Positions 1-11,109 of a DNA stretch of 64,000 nucleotides are shown here, in pieces (the first letter of the stretch is position 1; each line of letters begins with the position of its first letter). The translations under genes were made by a program, and so were the position numbers. A model generated the notes under the pieces. That model saw only the letters and a list, made by a program, of their open reading frames with translations, searched no databases and was not told the DNA's origin. The DNA is from Phoronis australis (lineage: Eukaryota; Phoronida; Phoronidae). The DNA lies in assembly GCA_002633005.1 (NCBI GenBank), contig NMRA01000236.1:279030-343029 (forward strand), given 5' to 3'.

Positions 1-756
1 TCTCTCATTCCTCCTGTTTAATTATTTAGAATTTACTATTTTTCGTAATATTTATTTTCTTCAATTATTTTTTTAATTTCTGTATGGACCACCACGGAAT
101 TTTTTTAAAACTTTTCAATGTTATCCAGATAGTGTACATAATTATTTTTTAAATTTCTTTTATTGTAACTTGTACCTATTGCTGTGTTTATTCTTGTATA
201 TTATCAAAAAAAACTAATGACAATAATAATAATAAAAAAATAATAATCGTTTGCAACTCAAATATTTTCAGAAAATGTTACAAGTTGAACGCACAATTAC
301 CGTTGTTTTCATCTTTGTTATCTCTACCCAAGTAATAAGTCGTTAAATTTAATACTGAATTCTTTTCCTAGAATAAACGTGTAATGTAACGAACAGGTTC
401 ATACACTATAGGTTATGATCCTCCACATGAACAGTCTGCCGAAAAAAAGAATCTAAGACTCCGAAGCTTATGATATAAATACGTATTCGGTCTCGGTACA
501 TACGCGGAATAACGTCTCATGGGATTATTTCATCTACGCTACTCTTGGTATGTTTTGTGGATTTATTTTGCAGCGATTCCGATAAATTTTGTCATACGCA
601 ATAATTGGATAAGCGCGTATCCAACGCAGGCTGAGCGTATTGTCAACTTGCTCACACACGGCTGCAGCTGTAGGCAACATGCTCACTGGTTTGAATGCTA
701 CGTTCAATAGTAAAGTAAGAGATCGATTTTTGTTGCCAGGTGCTTTAGTATATACC
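1..756. other. AT-rich non-coding DNA
   Basis: No gene, conserved domain or strong repeat structure is visible on either strand. The first 300 bases are very A/T-rich with short A and T runs and small AATAAT tracts. The short open frames here show no recognisable motif and overlap one another on opposite strands, so they are treated as chance frames. Confidence 0.5.
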
Positions 757-761
757 GGTAA

Positions 762-939
762 CAGTGGCAGATCTACGTTTTCAGTAAGGGGGGGGGGGNG
801 GGGGGTTAGGATTCGAGTGAATTCGAGTCGCGTAGTTGATTTCATTTTCCTGGCGAAATTTATTTCATTTTTTTATTTTTGATCCTGTCCCGAGGGGTGG
901 GGTTGAACCCCCTGAACCCCTCCTGTAGATCCGCCTGTG
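762..939. mobile_element. Short DNA element (MITE), CAGTGGCGGATCTACG-type ends
   Basis: The left end CAGTGGCAGATCTACG (762-777) is roughly inverted at the right end, TGTAGATCCGCCTGTG (924-939). GGTAA flanks it on both sides (757-761 and 940-944) and may be the target duplication. The interior has a G run (788-806, with one N) on the left and C-rich tracts on the right, as is common in this kind of non-autonomous hAT-like element. The same left end recurs at 63915 and a relative lies at 45174-45331. There is no coding capacity. Confidence 0.6.
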
Positions 940-944
940 GGTAA

Positions 945-1990
945 TTAGTTTTCACGGGCTGCTAAAGGAACACAGAAGTGACCTATGAGCTGAGTTTGTT
1001 TGCATTTAAGGAGCGGTAGCTCTTCGTCTGCGCTAGCACCAACACCCAATCGAAGTCTTAGTCTCTGCGGTCGCAAGCCATCGCTTTGCAAGCCGAGCTA
1101 AACGCCACTAGGTAGATAACAGAGTAAAGCATACTAAGCGTCTTTAAATTGTAAAACCAGGCCCGTAGCCAGCATTGCGAAGGGAGTGGTCCGAATTTCT
1201 TGAACAGTGGATCTTTGATATTTTGCAAACGTCGACACTGGGGAGTTTTCATTAAGGCCCTCAATTGACGCAGCTTAATCAGGAGTAAGGGAAATTTATA
1301 TCCACAACGATGACTCTCAGCTCTATGTTTTTGAGATGAATTAGTAATACCACAAAGAGATGAGGATGTCGTGACAGTTGCTCGCAAATAACGAGACTCA
1401 ATTCCGATGTAATGTGATCCAAACGTTCTCGCTTTACTTCCTGCCAAATTTTCAAATCATGCATGCTTAAATGAGTGACAGAAATATTTAGTCGGAGAAT
1501 AACTTGACGAATTTTTTATCTAGTTTTATTTTGCGTGTTACTCAGTTAAATAACTGACGTTGGAATTGGGAGCAGCCTATTACTCACCATTCGGTTCGTC
1601 ATTCCGAAGGTTTACTACTTCGAATGTTCACTACAACTTTTTCAACCCATGTGTAATTTTACACGTTTACATGCAAAATGAATGGTACTACGGCTATTAG
1701 ATACACTGAATGGTGAACATACCTGAAACAACGCCCGATTAATAAAATACTTTGTTTGGAATTCATGCGTATGCAAAATTACCCGCATGTCTTACGAACA
1801 CGGAAAAATGAGAACGCTATTGCATTTTAAAAAATATGGAGTGGCAATATTGATGAATTATCAAGCAGGATACATTCATCAAATCCATATCGAGGTCACG
1901 ACATTTCACAGTGAGATTGAAAAGTTTAGGGTCGCTGCGCCTGAACCTCACCCACCGGAACCACGCACACACCCGGGTTGAAATTTAATG
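945..1990. other. Non-coding stretch with hAT-type terminus
   Basis: CAGGCCCGTAGCCAG at 1158-1172 is the same terminal sequence that appears inverted at about 10018-10032 (CTGGCTACGGGCCTG), so one end of a hAT-like DNA transposon probably lies here. Open minus-strand frames between 1058 and 1464 could be decayed transposase, but I could not match them to a domain. From 1480 to 1990 nothing is recognisable. Confidence 0.35.
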
Positions 1991-2404
1991 TAGTTAGCAG
2001 GCTACCCTGTTCCTGCCAGTCTTCAAGAAGTCAGACGACCGGTGGCGTTGAGTAGTGAAGCAGCCTTATACAGATCTCTCCCAGAGTTTGCTTTATAACT
2101 TGTTTAAAATGGTGATAAATACTGGAGTGAGATTCATCATCAAAGCTAGGGAATACAAAGAAACCAGAAAAATAAGTTTTGGAGATTCTGTCATATGATT
2201 ATACTACATCTGAATTTTCTAAAGGAATGACTTGGGCAAACTGATTCTGACCTTTGACTACCTGCTTACACTGGGTCACCCCCTGGTGAGTGATTTGTTG
2301 TGGCACATCAATAGCACCAAGACCACCATGTTTTAAGTTTGAAAGGACAGTTGTCAACTCTTGAATACTAAATAGACCACGCTATAGAGATTAAAGTTGT
2401 GAAA

Positions 2405-2997
2405 ATGGATACAAGACAAATGGAAGAACGCCTAGCGAGAATGGAGGAAAAATTATAAAGTTTGTTCAGCAAATAATTAAACAAAAAACGCTGGAGCTTA
2501 ACACTGAATTAGCAAAGAACAAAAAAGAAAATGAAGTGCTCAAGGAAGAGATTAATAAACTAGAACAATATTCACGAAGAAACAGCGTAAGAATATATGG
2601 AGTGAAAGAAGACGACAGAGAGAACAGCTTGGAAGTGGTTTCAAGCTTTGTAGAGAAATCATTGAACATCAAGACTGAGCCATCGCTGATTGATAGAGCC
2701 CATCGTATTGGAAGACCCCCACCTAGAACCACAAGACTGGCATTCAACCTTAAAACAAGGCATAATAATTGTGAAATTCATATCATTACCAAACTAAACA
2801 AAGTGTCACTGAGAAAAAAAAATCTCAAAGGCACCAGTCACTTCATATTGGATGACTTAACTTCATACAACTACCAACTTCTTAAGACGGCTTACAATGA
2901 CAGCAGAGTTAAATCCAGTAAGTCCAAAGACGGGCGTATTTTTATACAGTTGAACAGTGTTGCAACGAAAGTTATCATGCGTGAGTCTGATATTTGA
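2405..2997 (+). pseudogene. L1/Tx1-type LINE ORF1 (broken)
   Basis: This is the RNA-binding ORF1 protein of an L1/Tx1-clade LINE. A start at 2405 soon meets a stop, and the frame resumes at about 2470. A charged coiled-coil stretch is followed by LEQYSRRNSVRIYGVKE, the hallmark entry into the RRM-like transposase-22 domain. DRAHRIGRPPP follows about 50 residues later, and basic residues dominate to the stop before 2998. In this family ORF1 trimerises, binds the element RNA and acts as a chaperone in retrotransposition. The early frameshift means it is probably not functional. ORF2 remains lie at 4240-7791, with a Penelope-like element between the two. Confidence 0.8.
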
Positions 2998-3170
2998 TGT
3001 CGGAAATACACAATGGTTGACGACTTTGGAACTTCTATCTGATTGAAGACCGAAGACGGACAATGAAATTCACGGACACTTTCAGTTACTTTTTAAGTTT
3101 TGTGTTGTACAACTATTATTAAAATCTCTTGGTCTATCTACGCCGACCTCTAGTCTATATACACTGTCAA

Positions 3171-3206
3171 GACGTTTCGGTCGGTCTCTTCTCCGGCCAT
3201 CGTCAG
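3171..3206 (-). ncRNA. Decayed hammerhead ribozyme core (inverted arm)
   Basis: Read on the minus strand, this is CTGACGA (3206-3200), then a stem II of the form GGCCGG...CCGACC, then GAAACGTC (3178-3171). It matches the plus-strand copy at 3951-3992, but the base after the predicted cleavage site is T instead of G, which weakens stem I. It is probably inactive. Confidence 0.45.
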
Positions 3207-3241
3207 GTGTTCCCGCGTTCTTAGAAGAACGTGGTACACTC

Positions 3242-3793
3242 ATGGAAAGAAACTGCCACCCAAGGGATTTCATCAAGTCGGCTTTAACATCGCAGAGGAA
3301 AGACAAAGTGGCAGAAGAACACCCACTGCAGACTATGTGCTTACCGTATATACCCGGAATAACCGAGAAGCTATTACGCATATGTGGAGAATTTAAAATA
3401 AGAACAGTATACCGCAGCTCAGACACACTGGGTCGGCGATTGACAAAAGTCAAACCAAGAACTGACATGGGAAAAAAGAAAAATGTCATCGATAAAATCC
3501 CATGTGAATGTGGTGAATCGTATATCGGTGAAACATTAAGACCACCGGAGACAAGAATTGCTGAACATAAGAGGGGTTGTAGAGAACGTAATACCTCATC
3601 AGGAGTAGCAGAACACATGTGGTCGAAACAAAACAACATCCACTGGAATAACATCCTAATACTTAACAGTGAAAAAGGTAGGACCAAGAGAAAGATCAAG
3701 GAAGCCATGTACATGAAAGTACAATGCAATGTCTTCAGCCAGCCAAGCGAACAACCAAGTGACACCTGGCTCAGTCTACTTAGGAAGGTTTAA
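3242..3793 (+). CDS. Penelope-like retroelement GIY-YIG endonuclease fragment
   Basis: The 183-residue open frame carries CECGESYIGETLRPPETRI at about residues 96-114 (a Y-I-G motif with downstream Arg), then AEHKRG and a VAEHMW segment. This is the usual GIY-YIG endonuclease layout at the C terminus of Penelope-like polyproteins, with the Cys pair just before the Y-I-G that family members share. The domain nicks target DNA to prime reverse transcription. No reverse-transcriptase motifs lie upstream, so only the C-terminal third of the polyprotein is left. The ATG is not a natural start. The frame is intact for the whole domain, which suggests a fairly recent insertion. Confidence 0.8.
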   Translation: MERNCHPRDFIKSALTSQRKDKVAEEHPLQTMCLPYIPGITEKLLRICGEFKIRTVYRSSDTLGRRLTKVKPRTDMGKKKNVIDKIPCECGESYIGETLRPPETRIAEHKRGCRERNTSSGVAEHMWSKQNNIHWNNILILNSEKGRTKRKIKEAMYMKVQCNVFSQPSEQPSDTWLSLLRKV

Positions 3794-3823
3794 GTATAAT
3801 AAAATTCCCTCTAAGTAATTGGC

Positions 3824-3905
3824 TGACTCCGTGGTGTAGTGGTTACGGTGCTGGACTCGAATTATCTGTAGTTTCAGAAGTCATGGGTTCAAATCCTGCC
3901 TCGCA
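3824..3905 (+). repeat. tRNA-like SINE head
   Basis: A box-A-like TGGTGTAGTGG (3832-3842) and a box-B-like GGGTTCAAATCC (3885-3896) are spaced as in an RNA polymerase III promoter. The cloverleaf is imperfect and there is no 3' T run. The same head occurs on the minus strand at 15830-15905, so this is a tRNA-derived SINE or tRNA-like segment, not a tRNA gene. It sits directly in front of the Penelope terminal arm. Confidence 0.55.
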
Positions 3906-3950
3906 TGAGTGTAGCACGTATCCGTGCTCGTTCTTCTAAGAACGCGGGAA

Positions 3951-3992
3951 CACCTGACGATGGCTGGAGAAGAGACCGACCGAAACGTCGTG
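3951..3992 (+). ncRNA. Hammerhead ribozyme motif of the Penelope-like element
   Basis: All core boxes are present in order: stem I half CAC (3951-3953), CTGACGA (3954-3960), a stem II hairpin (3961-3981, TGG...ACC ends around a GAGAAGAGA loop), GAAACGTC (3982-3989) and the other stem I half GTG (3990-3992). Within GAAACGTC the ACGT forms a two-base-pair stem III with no loop, so the fold would work best as a dimer. Cleavage would follow C3989. Hammerhead motifs with very short stem III are known in Penelope-like terminal repeats. Activity is inferred. Confidence 0.65.
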
Positions 3993-4239
3993 ACAGTGTA
4001 TATAGAAAAGAGGTGGGTGTAAATAGACCAAGAGATTTTAATAATAGTTGTAATACGCCACCTCCTCAGAGCGGTGTTAGGAAGTCATTTTGTGTTGTAG
4101 TTACATTGTATGAATGTGTGAGTGCATGTGCCAATTACGGATATATTGATATGATTACTTCAGCTTGAACTGTCAAGTGGATAAAGGTTTCTTGTTAGAT
4201 AATTGTTAAATTAAACTTTATTACCTTATATTGCAGGGG

Positions 4240-7200
4240 GTTGAACACTGAAATAAAGAGACATTATCTTTTTGACTTTCTTAAAAAAGAAAAGTTTGAT
4301 GTAGCCTTCTTACAGGAAACCTATAGTTTGGAATAGTCTTTATCTAAATGGTGTTTAAAATGGGATGGTTACATTTTTGCTTCTCATGGTTCCTAACATA
4401 GTAGGGGAGTTGCTATCATCTACTCCAGAGACATAGATTTTGAATTTATTGGCCAAGATGCAGATGGCAGATATGTGTGTGTGGAGGCCACTTTAGACAA
4501 TACCACTTGTATTTTTAAATACTTACTGCCCGAACGAAAATGCTTCTCAACTATATTTTCTAGATAAAATAGATTATATGGAAATAGTAATAATATCTTC
4601 TGAGCAGGGGATTATAACTGTCCCTTAGGAGAAATAGACAAACAGGGGCTGAGGGACACAAGCTGTAAGCAAGTTACTATAGACTGTATAAATAATTTAT
4701 CTGAAGAGCATAATCTTTTTGATATTTGGAGGTATCATTGTCCTGGCAAGAAACAATTTACATGGCATGATAAGTATTTTAAGTCCCGAAGTAGAATTGA
4801 TTACTGGCTTTGTTCCAAGTTTTTAAGGACCATATTAAAAGTAGTATTCTTAACGATTTTATATATTCTGATCGTGCTGCTGTTAAATTCACAATTTCAC
4901 TCAATGAAATTTGTGCTAGAGGGCCTGGTTTTTGGTAACTTAATGACAGCCTTTTAGAAAACGGTGTCTTTGTTATGAATTTGAAAGAAGTTATTACAAA
5001 ACTGGTTAAGGAGTATGCAGACTTAACCAATAATGGGGAATGGTAAAACTGAAAATCAGCGAGCACACCATACTTTTTCAAAACAAAAAAGGACAACTGA
5101 TGCTAATAAGGAGGAACTCATTAATTTGGTAAATAATTTTACTGTTGAATTAGAAAAGGATAACTAAAATAATGAAACCATGGAAGGCTTGGACAAAACC
5201 AGAGTAGAATTGCAATTACTGCAGACCCAAAAAGTAACAGGAGATGTGGTCAGAAGTAGAGCTCAATGGATAGAAAATGGAGAAGGTAACTCCAAATATT
5301 TTGGCAACTTGGAAAGACGAAACTACAAGAAAAAATGTATTACTGAGCTTAAAAATAATAATTAGAGGTCAAGGCCTAATAAGGAAGGAAATACGTGATT
5401 ATTTTTTCAAGTTATATAGCAGTGATAATAACAAGTTAGAAACAAATTTAAATTTTCTCAATATGTTTGAATTGCCGGACACTCTATCAATCGATGATGC
5501 TTAATTTCTGGAGAGTGATTTTACACAAGCTGAATTTTATGAAATTTTAAAAAATACTGAGAACAACAAATCGCCAGGAACGGATGGTTTGAGTTATGAA
5601 TTTTATAAATGTTTTTGGGAAGAATTTAAAGGTACACTCTTTGAGTGTTTTGAATACAGCCTTTTAGTTGGAAGTTTATATTCCTCACAAAATACAGGAA
5701 TTATAACTCTTATACCTTAAGTCTAAAGATGACTCAGAATTACAGACATTAGATTTTTGGAGACCAATAACATTGTTAAACATTGATTACAAACTGTTAA
5801 CCAAAGTTCTGACGTCACGTATACAGCAGTTGATACATATTAATCAAAGTAATTTTAAGGGAAGATTTATTGGTTACAAAATAAGAACAATAGAAGATGT
5901 TATTGCATATACAAACTTAAATAAAGTTCAAGGCCACATCCTATTTTTGGACTTCAAAAAAGTTTATGACACAATTGAATAGAAATTTATTCAAAACGTT
6001 TTGCGTGCCTTTAACTTTGGTCCCAATTTTAAAAAAACGGGTTAACATCCTCTATAACAACTCCACTTCCTGTGTGATTAACAATGGCCTGTCCACTGAC
6101 TATGTTAAACTTAAAAGAGGTGTTAAACAATGAGACTCATTGTCAGGTCAGTTATTTTGTTTATGTATAGAAGTAATGGCGAATTGTACTAGAAAACGTA
6201 ATTTAATTAGAGGTATTAGTATTGAAGGATATGAATTTAAGGTATTGTACTATACTGACGATACAACAATATTTCTTCAAGACAAGACTTCGGGTTCCAT
6301 TTTATTAGACTTCCTTCAAAGTTTTGTGGAAGTTTCTGGATTAAAGTTAAATCCAAATAAGTGTGAAGGCCTCCATCTTGGCAAGGATAAGGAATCCAAT
6401 GAAATTTTGTATAACTTTAAATAGTCTGGAAAGCCAGTCAAATGTTTGGGCACATATTTTGGGCACAATAAGGAAAGAAAGAATGCGCGTAATTATGATG
6501 ACAAAATTAAAAGTCGCAATATTTCCTTACTTGGAAGAATTGAGTTGATCAAAGCTTTTGCTATGTCCAAAATAACTTATGTTATGAATATATTAGTTAT
6601 GCCTCCTAACAAACGACGGGAGATAAATAATGTTATTCATGGTTGCATATGGCAAATAAGTCCCCAAGAGTTAGAGATATTGCTGTAAATAGAAGAGGAA
6701 AGAGGGGTCTTAGCTGTTCCAGACGTCAACATTTTGTATACGTCTTTGTTAATTAAATGGAATAAGCGTTTTTAGAAGGAAACAATAAAGAATGGGATAT
6801 ATTGCCTAAATATGTTTATAGAAAGTATGCAAGTTGTGTTATATTAAATCTACTTATGCTTATAAAAATTTGCTTATAGAAAATTTCAACCTATTGTTCT
6901 CTGACATGTTATGGTCCTGGGAGCAAATAACAGACTACTTACATAAGAATGTTGGTTTAAAAATCAAGTTGTATGGAATAACAAAAATATTTTGATGAAT
7001 GGAAAAACTGTGTTCTACATCAAATATTACAATGCTGGAATTGATTTTGTTTATGACTTATTAGATTTCGAAAATAAATGATTATTCTGGGAGGTTTTAA
7101 AGGAAAGATACAAATTAAGCAATTGGATATAGTACATTGCTCTGGCCAAGGCAATGAAAATTTAAGATAGTTCGATTAATGATGGTGCCAGCAGCATGCA

Positions 7201-7791
7201 CGACTTTGCACGGGATCGAATTGATACGCGATGGACAAAAGATGTATTACTCTCCATCCAGAAAGCCATCAGTTTCTGATGTAGAACACAGAATTATTTG
7301 CTGACCAGCAAATTAAACAGATTTATATTATGCCTTGTAAAGTGTTGTTCCAAAATCATTTGAAAGTTTTTAACTATTGTCACATGCACAAAGAAGTTTA
7401 CGCAAAATATTTTTTAAAGAAAATGAAAATAGTCCAAAACGACAAATGCTCATTTTGCGGACTCGTAGAAACTTTTAATCACTTGTTTTTGGAATGTGAG
7501 CATGTTCTTTCTTTTTGGAATAAATTACAAACTTGGGTTTCAAACGTCGTTGGAGATAACCTGTTACTGGCTGAAAAACGTGTCCTGCTATTTGCATACT
7601 TTGGAGAACATGGCTACGAAATTAATCACATATTAATGTTAGCTCAGTACTTTATATGTACTTGTTCGAAGTCTTCATGTATTCCTCTACTTCAGGGATT
7701 TCACCCAGTTTTATTCGACACTGTCAAGACATGGAGAGAAACACCCCCTGACTTGCTGGGATTTTTTGAAACCCTTATACATTCAGTATAA
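4240..7791 (+). pseudogene. L1/Tx1-type LINE ORF2 (broken)
   Basis: Several frameshifts and stops interrupt a recognisable ORF2. The endonuclease appears at 4240-4850: KEKFDVAFLQETYS near the N terminus, a GDYNC-like block near 4610 and a SRIDYWL block near 4795. Reverse transcriptase follows: NNKSPGTDGLSYEFYK near 5570, LDFKKVYDTIE near 5950 (FDFEKAFD type) and a YTDDTTIF catalytic block near 6250 (YADD type). The C-terminal zinc-binding tail with CSFCGLVETFNHLFLEC lies at 7448-7500 within an open frame running 7330-7791. The sequence ends near 7900 after AATAAACTC. The element copies itself by target-primed reverse transcription; this copy is dead. Confidence 0.85.
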
Positions 7792-7899
7792 ATTCAAGCA
7801 GAGCTGAAATGCGCGAATGTAAGAGTGAATGAGTTTGTGTTTGTTTTCTTTTTTACTGTATTCCATTGTTAATTTCAGTTTATGCAAATAAACTCATTA

Positions 7900-8720
7900 A
7901 AAAAGAAGTCAGAGAGTCCCTTCAATCTTCTTAATTTAAAACCGCTGATCGCCGCAGCCCTGACCCGTGTCTCAGACGTTGTCCATGCTTGTGAAGGAGT
8001 GTTAGATTCAAGAATCACGATTGGCAGTGATTGGAAGTGAGCTCATCTGTGAACAATGCAACCAATGCATTAAGAATTATTAAACTTTTGCACACCCTTT
8101 AAATGGTAACTAAATGGACAACTGCAATACTTTATTCATGTCTGTTACGACTCATTAGCAGACAATAAGAGTAATCAACTGTGTGACTCAGTGGAGTGCT
8201 TTGTGGTCAGTACTCCTGTGACGACACCACAGGCCGGGCAATCCGAATTAAAGAAAACACTTGGTTCTGTGTCACATATATACGTACGTTTACTGAAAAA
8301 AACAACAACGAGATATCAAAATCTACCAAACATGACTCTGCATACAGGATAACATTCCACGATAGCTAAATAGCAAAACCTATAAACAGTAGTTAAACTA
8401 GCAGTAACGTCAGACTAAACAGAGTAAGCAAGTCACTGACCAAATTCTAGTAACTGATTTTACACAGTATAAGAGAAAACAAAATAAAAAAATTTCCACT
8501 TACAGAATGTGAAGCCCTGTGGCTACCAAACCTAACATCTGTCTCACAAGACTGTCAGAAAACTAATGCAGCGGCTGTGCACCACACCCATGGTCAATCT
8601 GAGTACATCTCCATAACAATATTTCAAAGACAATAGCTCAATGAAAATATAAGAGCACATGTGTCACTCTACAGGAAGTAAAGTAGACACCTGGTGGCCA
8701 CACTACAGACTACATAAATA
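7900..8720. other. Unassigned non-coding DNA
   Basis: This follows the LINE 3' end. I see no coding exon and no clear inverted repeat. All open frames are short and without motifs. Confidence 0.4.
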
Positions 8721-8726
8721 AAACAA

Positions 8727-8800
8727 ACCCTGGCTAAGTGCACTAACAACTCCTGTTTGGGAGACCTGGGTTCGAATCCTGGCGTCACTGGAGCATTGCA
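8727..8800 (+). repeat. tRNA-like SINE head
   Basis: A box-A-like TGGCTAAGTGC (8731-8741) and box B GGGTTCGAATCC (8768-8779), the latter within a perfect small T-arm CCTGG...CCTGG-type stem. The acceptor ends do not pair, so this is a tRNA-derived repeat and not a tRNA gene. The sequence downstream to about 8945 may be the SINE body. Confidence 0.5.
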
Positions 8801-8949
8801 CAAGTGTGTCTCCCACACCTCTGAGCTCGGTCTTAGTAGTGAAGGTGTTCAAGAGTGTGAATTAGAACTTGGATATAATGCGAAAGCGACTTCTGGGGCT
8901 GTGCTTATAATCAAGCAAAAAAACTGTCGGTATTGTGGACATTCGTGAA

Positions 8950-10840
8950 CATGCTCGTCGGTGTTTTCTCAGTGCAAGAAAAACACGGTTATAGTTAAAT
9001 TCTGATTTTTGAGCAAGACGGAGGGCTGCCTATAGTTAACTTAACGTCGGCTTCTACTGAATTTAACATGACGGAAACGTACACACGTGCACTTGCATGC
9101 ATGTCAATCCACCAATATACAATCGAAGTGGACACTGGATGAAGAACATACCTGTTCTTGACGAACACTTTCAATTCCATATTTGAAAACGCCTGGCCTT
9201 TACTATGCTAGGAAGCAATATCGGATAACAAACATACTTTCTGCTGTTTTGTTTCTTGGTCAATTTTAAGGCAGTCACATCGCACTACTTTTTGAGAACT
9301 CTCTCGCTGCTATACAGCTTAGCTAGGTGTAGACATTTACTTCTAGACTCCCGTGTTACCCTACGGTGTAACCACAACGTGAGTAACATAAACATGCGCG
9401 GCGCAGCACTGAAAAAAGTGGGGCTATAGACCCCCTAGACCCCTATGGTGCGCCGACCATGATTAAAGTCTCCTCTAATGGTCTGGACGATCCTGTAATT
9501 TACTCAAATGCCACTCGGGCGAAGTTGGCCGGGTTCGGCCAGGTGGTTACGTGAAGCGCTTTCAATCTGTAATAGAGCAAGTCTCCACTGAACATCAAAA
9601 ACGTGTATTTCCTCTCATCAGACATACGTTTCAGTTCAACTGATAACGATCAATTTTCATGAAGGCAAAGGAAGGAAACACCCTTCTTCTAAGACTGTCG
9701 CTAGCGAAGTGCCCGACACATACAGTCGCACCCACATGCCCACGTAACAAAGGCGCACTGAGACGCAACAAAGACATTAGCATAAGAATAACTGAACATT
9801 TGCAACTAAATAAGAATAACAATAAGCGTAAAGTTACGAACGTCCCGTCACAAATCATTAGCAAATTCATAATTACTAACATCAGTTATCATTGTAGTTA
9901 GTAGGACCAGTAGCTGCAACTATTTTAGTGTTGTCCATCTGAATCCTATCTTAGATGGATAGACTAGGGCTGGAACTTTTCCGCGGAGGGACGGTTCGAT
10001 CGAACCCCTCGAACCCCCTGGCTACGGGCCTGAAAACCACAGTCGAGCTTGGTTTTAGAGAATGGCTGGCAGACAGCGTCAAGTATTGACAAGTCGCAAA
10101 AACGGAACGTGTTTTGGGGTTTTACAGCTCAAGTCAAAAGCTAATAACTTCGTGAAGAAAATTCCACCCAACAACAAATCCAAAACGTAATATCAACCCG
10201 GCAAATTCATGCGTCTTTGATATCCTAATTGCAGTCACCGTATAGTAAATAATCGAAACTTCTTTTAAAATATTCCCCCTCAAAAACTGATTATTCCGAT
10301 AAATGCCGGCGTCCATATTTCTAAATTCTTTTTACACTGATAAAAAGTACGAAAGGACAAAAGTATTTAACTTAAAAGTGTCGTATTTTCATAACATGTG
10401 TGAATGAGGTCCTCGATGCACCTACAAATATATTATGTCTATGCTCAACGATGGGCGGTGTCTTTATTCTGTTGGCAAAGTAAAGCACTTGACTAATACC
10501 ATTTTAAATTAAAAAACCATAGCCAGAATATAATATTATATAATAAATTCGAGTCGCATATTTGGCCAGAATTAGAGTTGGGTACTAGCGGGACACTAGA
10601 CTTTTTAGAATTTTCACCAACTTTTAGTACCAGAGCAGTAAAGCAGCAGCTTCAGTCTACTCGTTTCCCGAAGTGGCTTTCAGATATTCGATAAATCAGG
10701 AATGTTGACTTTATCAGATAAAAATGCCATTCGAAAATCCTGTGCTTTTTATGTCAAAAACAAGTTTTGTTTTAGGCCACTCACCGTTATAAAATGCCTT
10801 AATATGATTAGAAGCAATCCTCAGGCTTTTTAAGACTTGC
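8950..10840. other. Non-coding stretch with hAT-type termini
   Basis: CTGGCTACGGGCCTG at about 10018-10032 is the inverse of the terminus at 1158, and the C-rich run before it resembles the ends of non-autonomous hAT elements. A second G/C-rich patch with GGGGCTATAGACCCCC symmetry lies near 9420-9445. No gene is visible; the frames at 9631-9901 overlap on both strands without motifs. Confidence 0.35.
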
Positions 10841-10843
10841 CAC

Positions 10844-11107
10844 ATGAAGCCCATCAACTGCCCTCGGAATGCAAATGATTTTCAGCAAGGAACGTGTAAT
10901 TCTTGTTTCAAACACATCGTATATCCCAGTTCATCATCAACGTCCAAATTTATGCAACATTTGAAACGACCTCACCGCGTCGACGTTTGCGAACACAGTG
11001 AACTGAAGATGCAACTTGTGCAGAGACAAACAAGCACAGAAACGACCACAACCAAAACCAACGGCTACGAGCCAACTGAGGCTAACAGGCACGGAATTAA
11101 AACATAA
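10844..11107 (+). pseudogene. BED-type zinc finger fragment (hAT transposase N terminus)
   Basis: The frame contains CNSCFKHIVYPSSSSTS followed by KFMQHLKRPH, giving a C-x2-C ... H-x4-H finger spaced as in BED fingers of ZBED/hAT transposases. There the finger binds the transposon ends. The frame stops after 87 residues and I see no hAT catalytic or dimerisation region downstream, so only the N-terminal piece is left. A host gene with a single BED exon is possible but less likely in this repeat-rich context. Confidence 0.5.
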
Positions 11108-11109
11108 AT

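Larger units (their letters stand above)
3106..4052 (+). mobile_element. Penelope-like element, 3' part with inverted arm
   Basis: The segment holds the GIY-YIG end of a Penelope-like retroelement (3242-3793), then a tRNA-like block, then a terminal arm (3905-4052). A reverse-complement copy of that arm lies upstream (3106-3240). Partial inverted copies at the 5' end are typical of Penelope-like elements, whose terminal repeats can be rearranged on insertion. The reverse-transcriptase part is missing, so the copy is 5'-truncated. It lies between the ORF1 and ORF2 remnants of an L1/Tx1 LINE, so it is best read as a nested insertion. Exact edges are uncertain. Confidence 0.7.

Noticed and set aside
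1058-1464. Minus-strand frames as a transposase gene
   Set aside because: The nearby hAT-type terminus makes this plausible, but no catalytic or dimerisation motif could be recognised.
3082-3765. 227-codon minus-strand frame
   Set aside because: It is the antisense of the GIY-YIG frame and of the inverted terminal arm; no domain on that strand.
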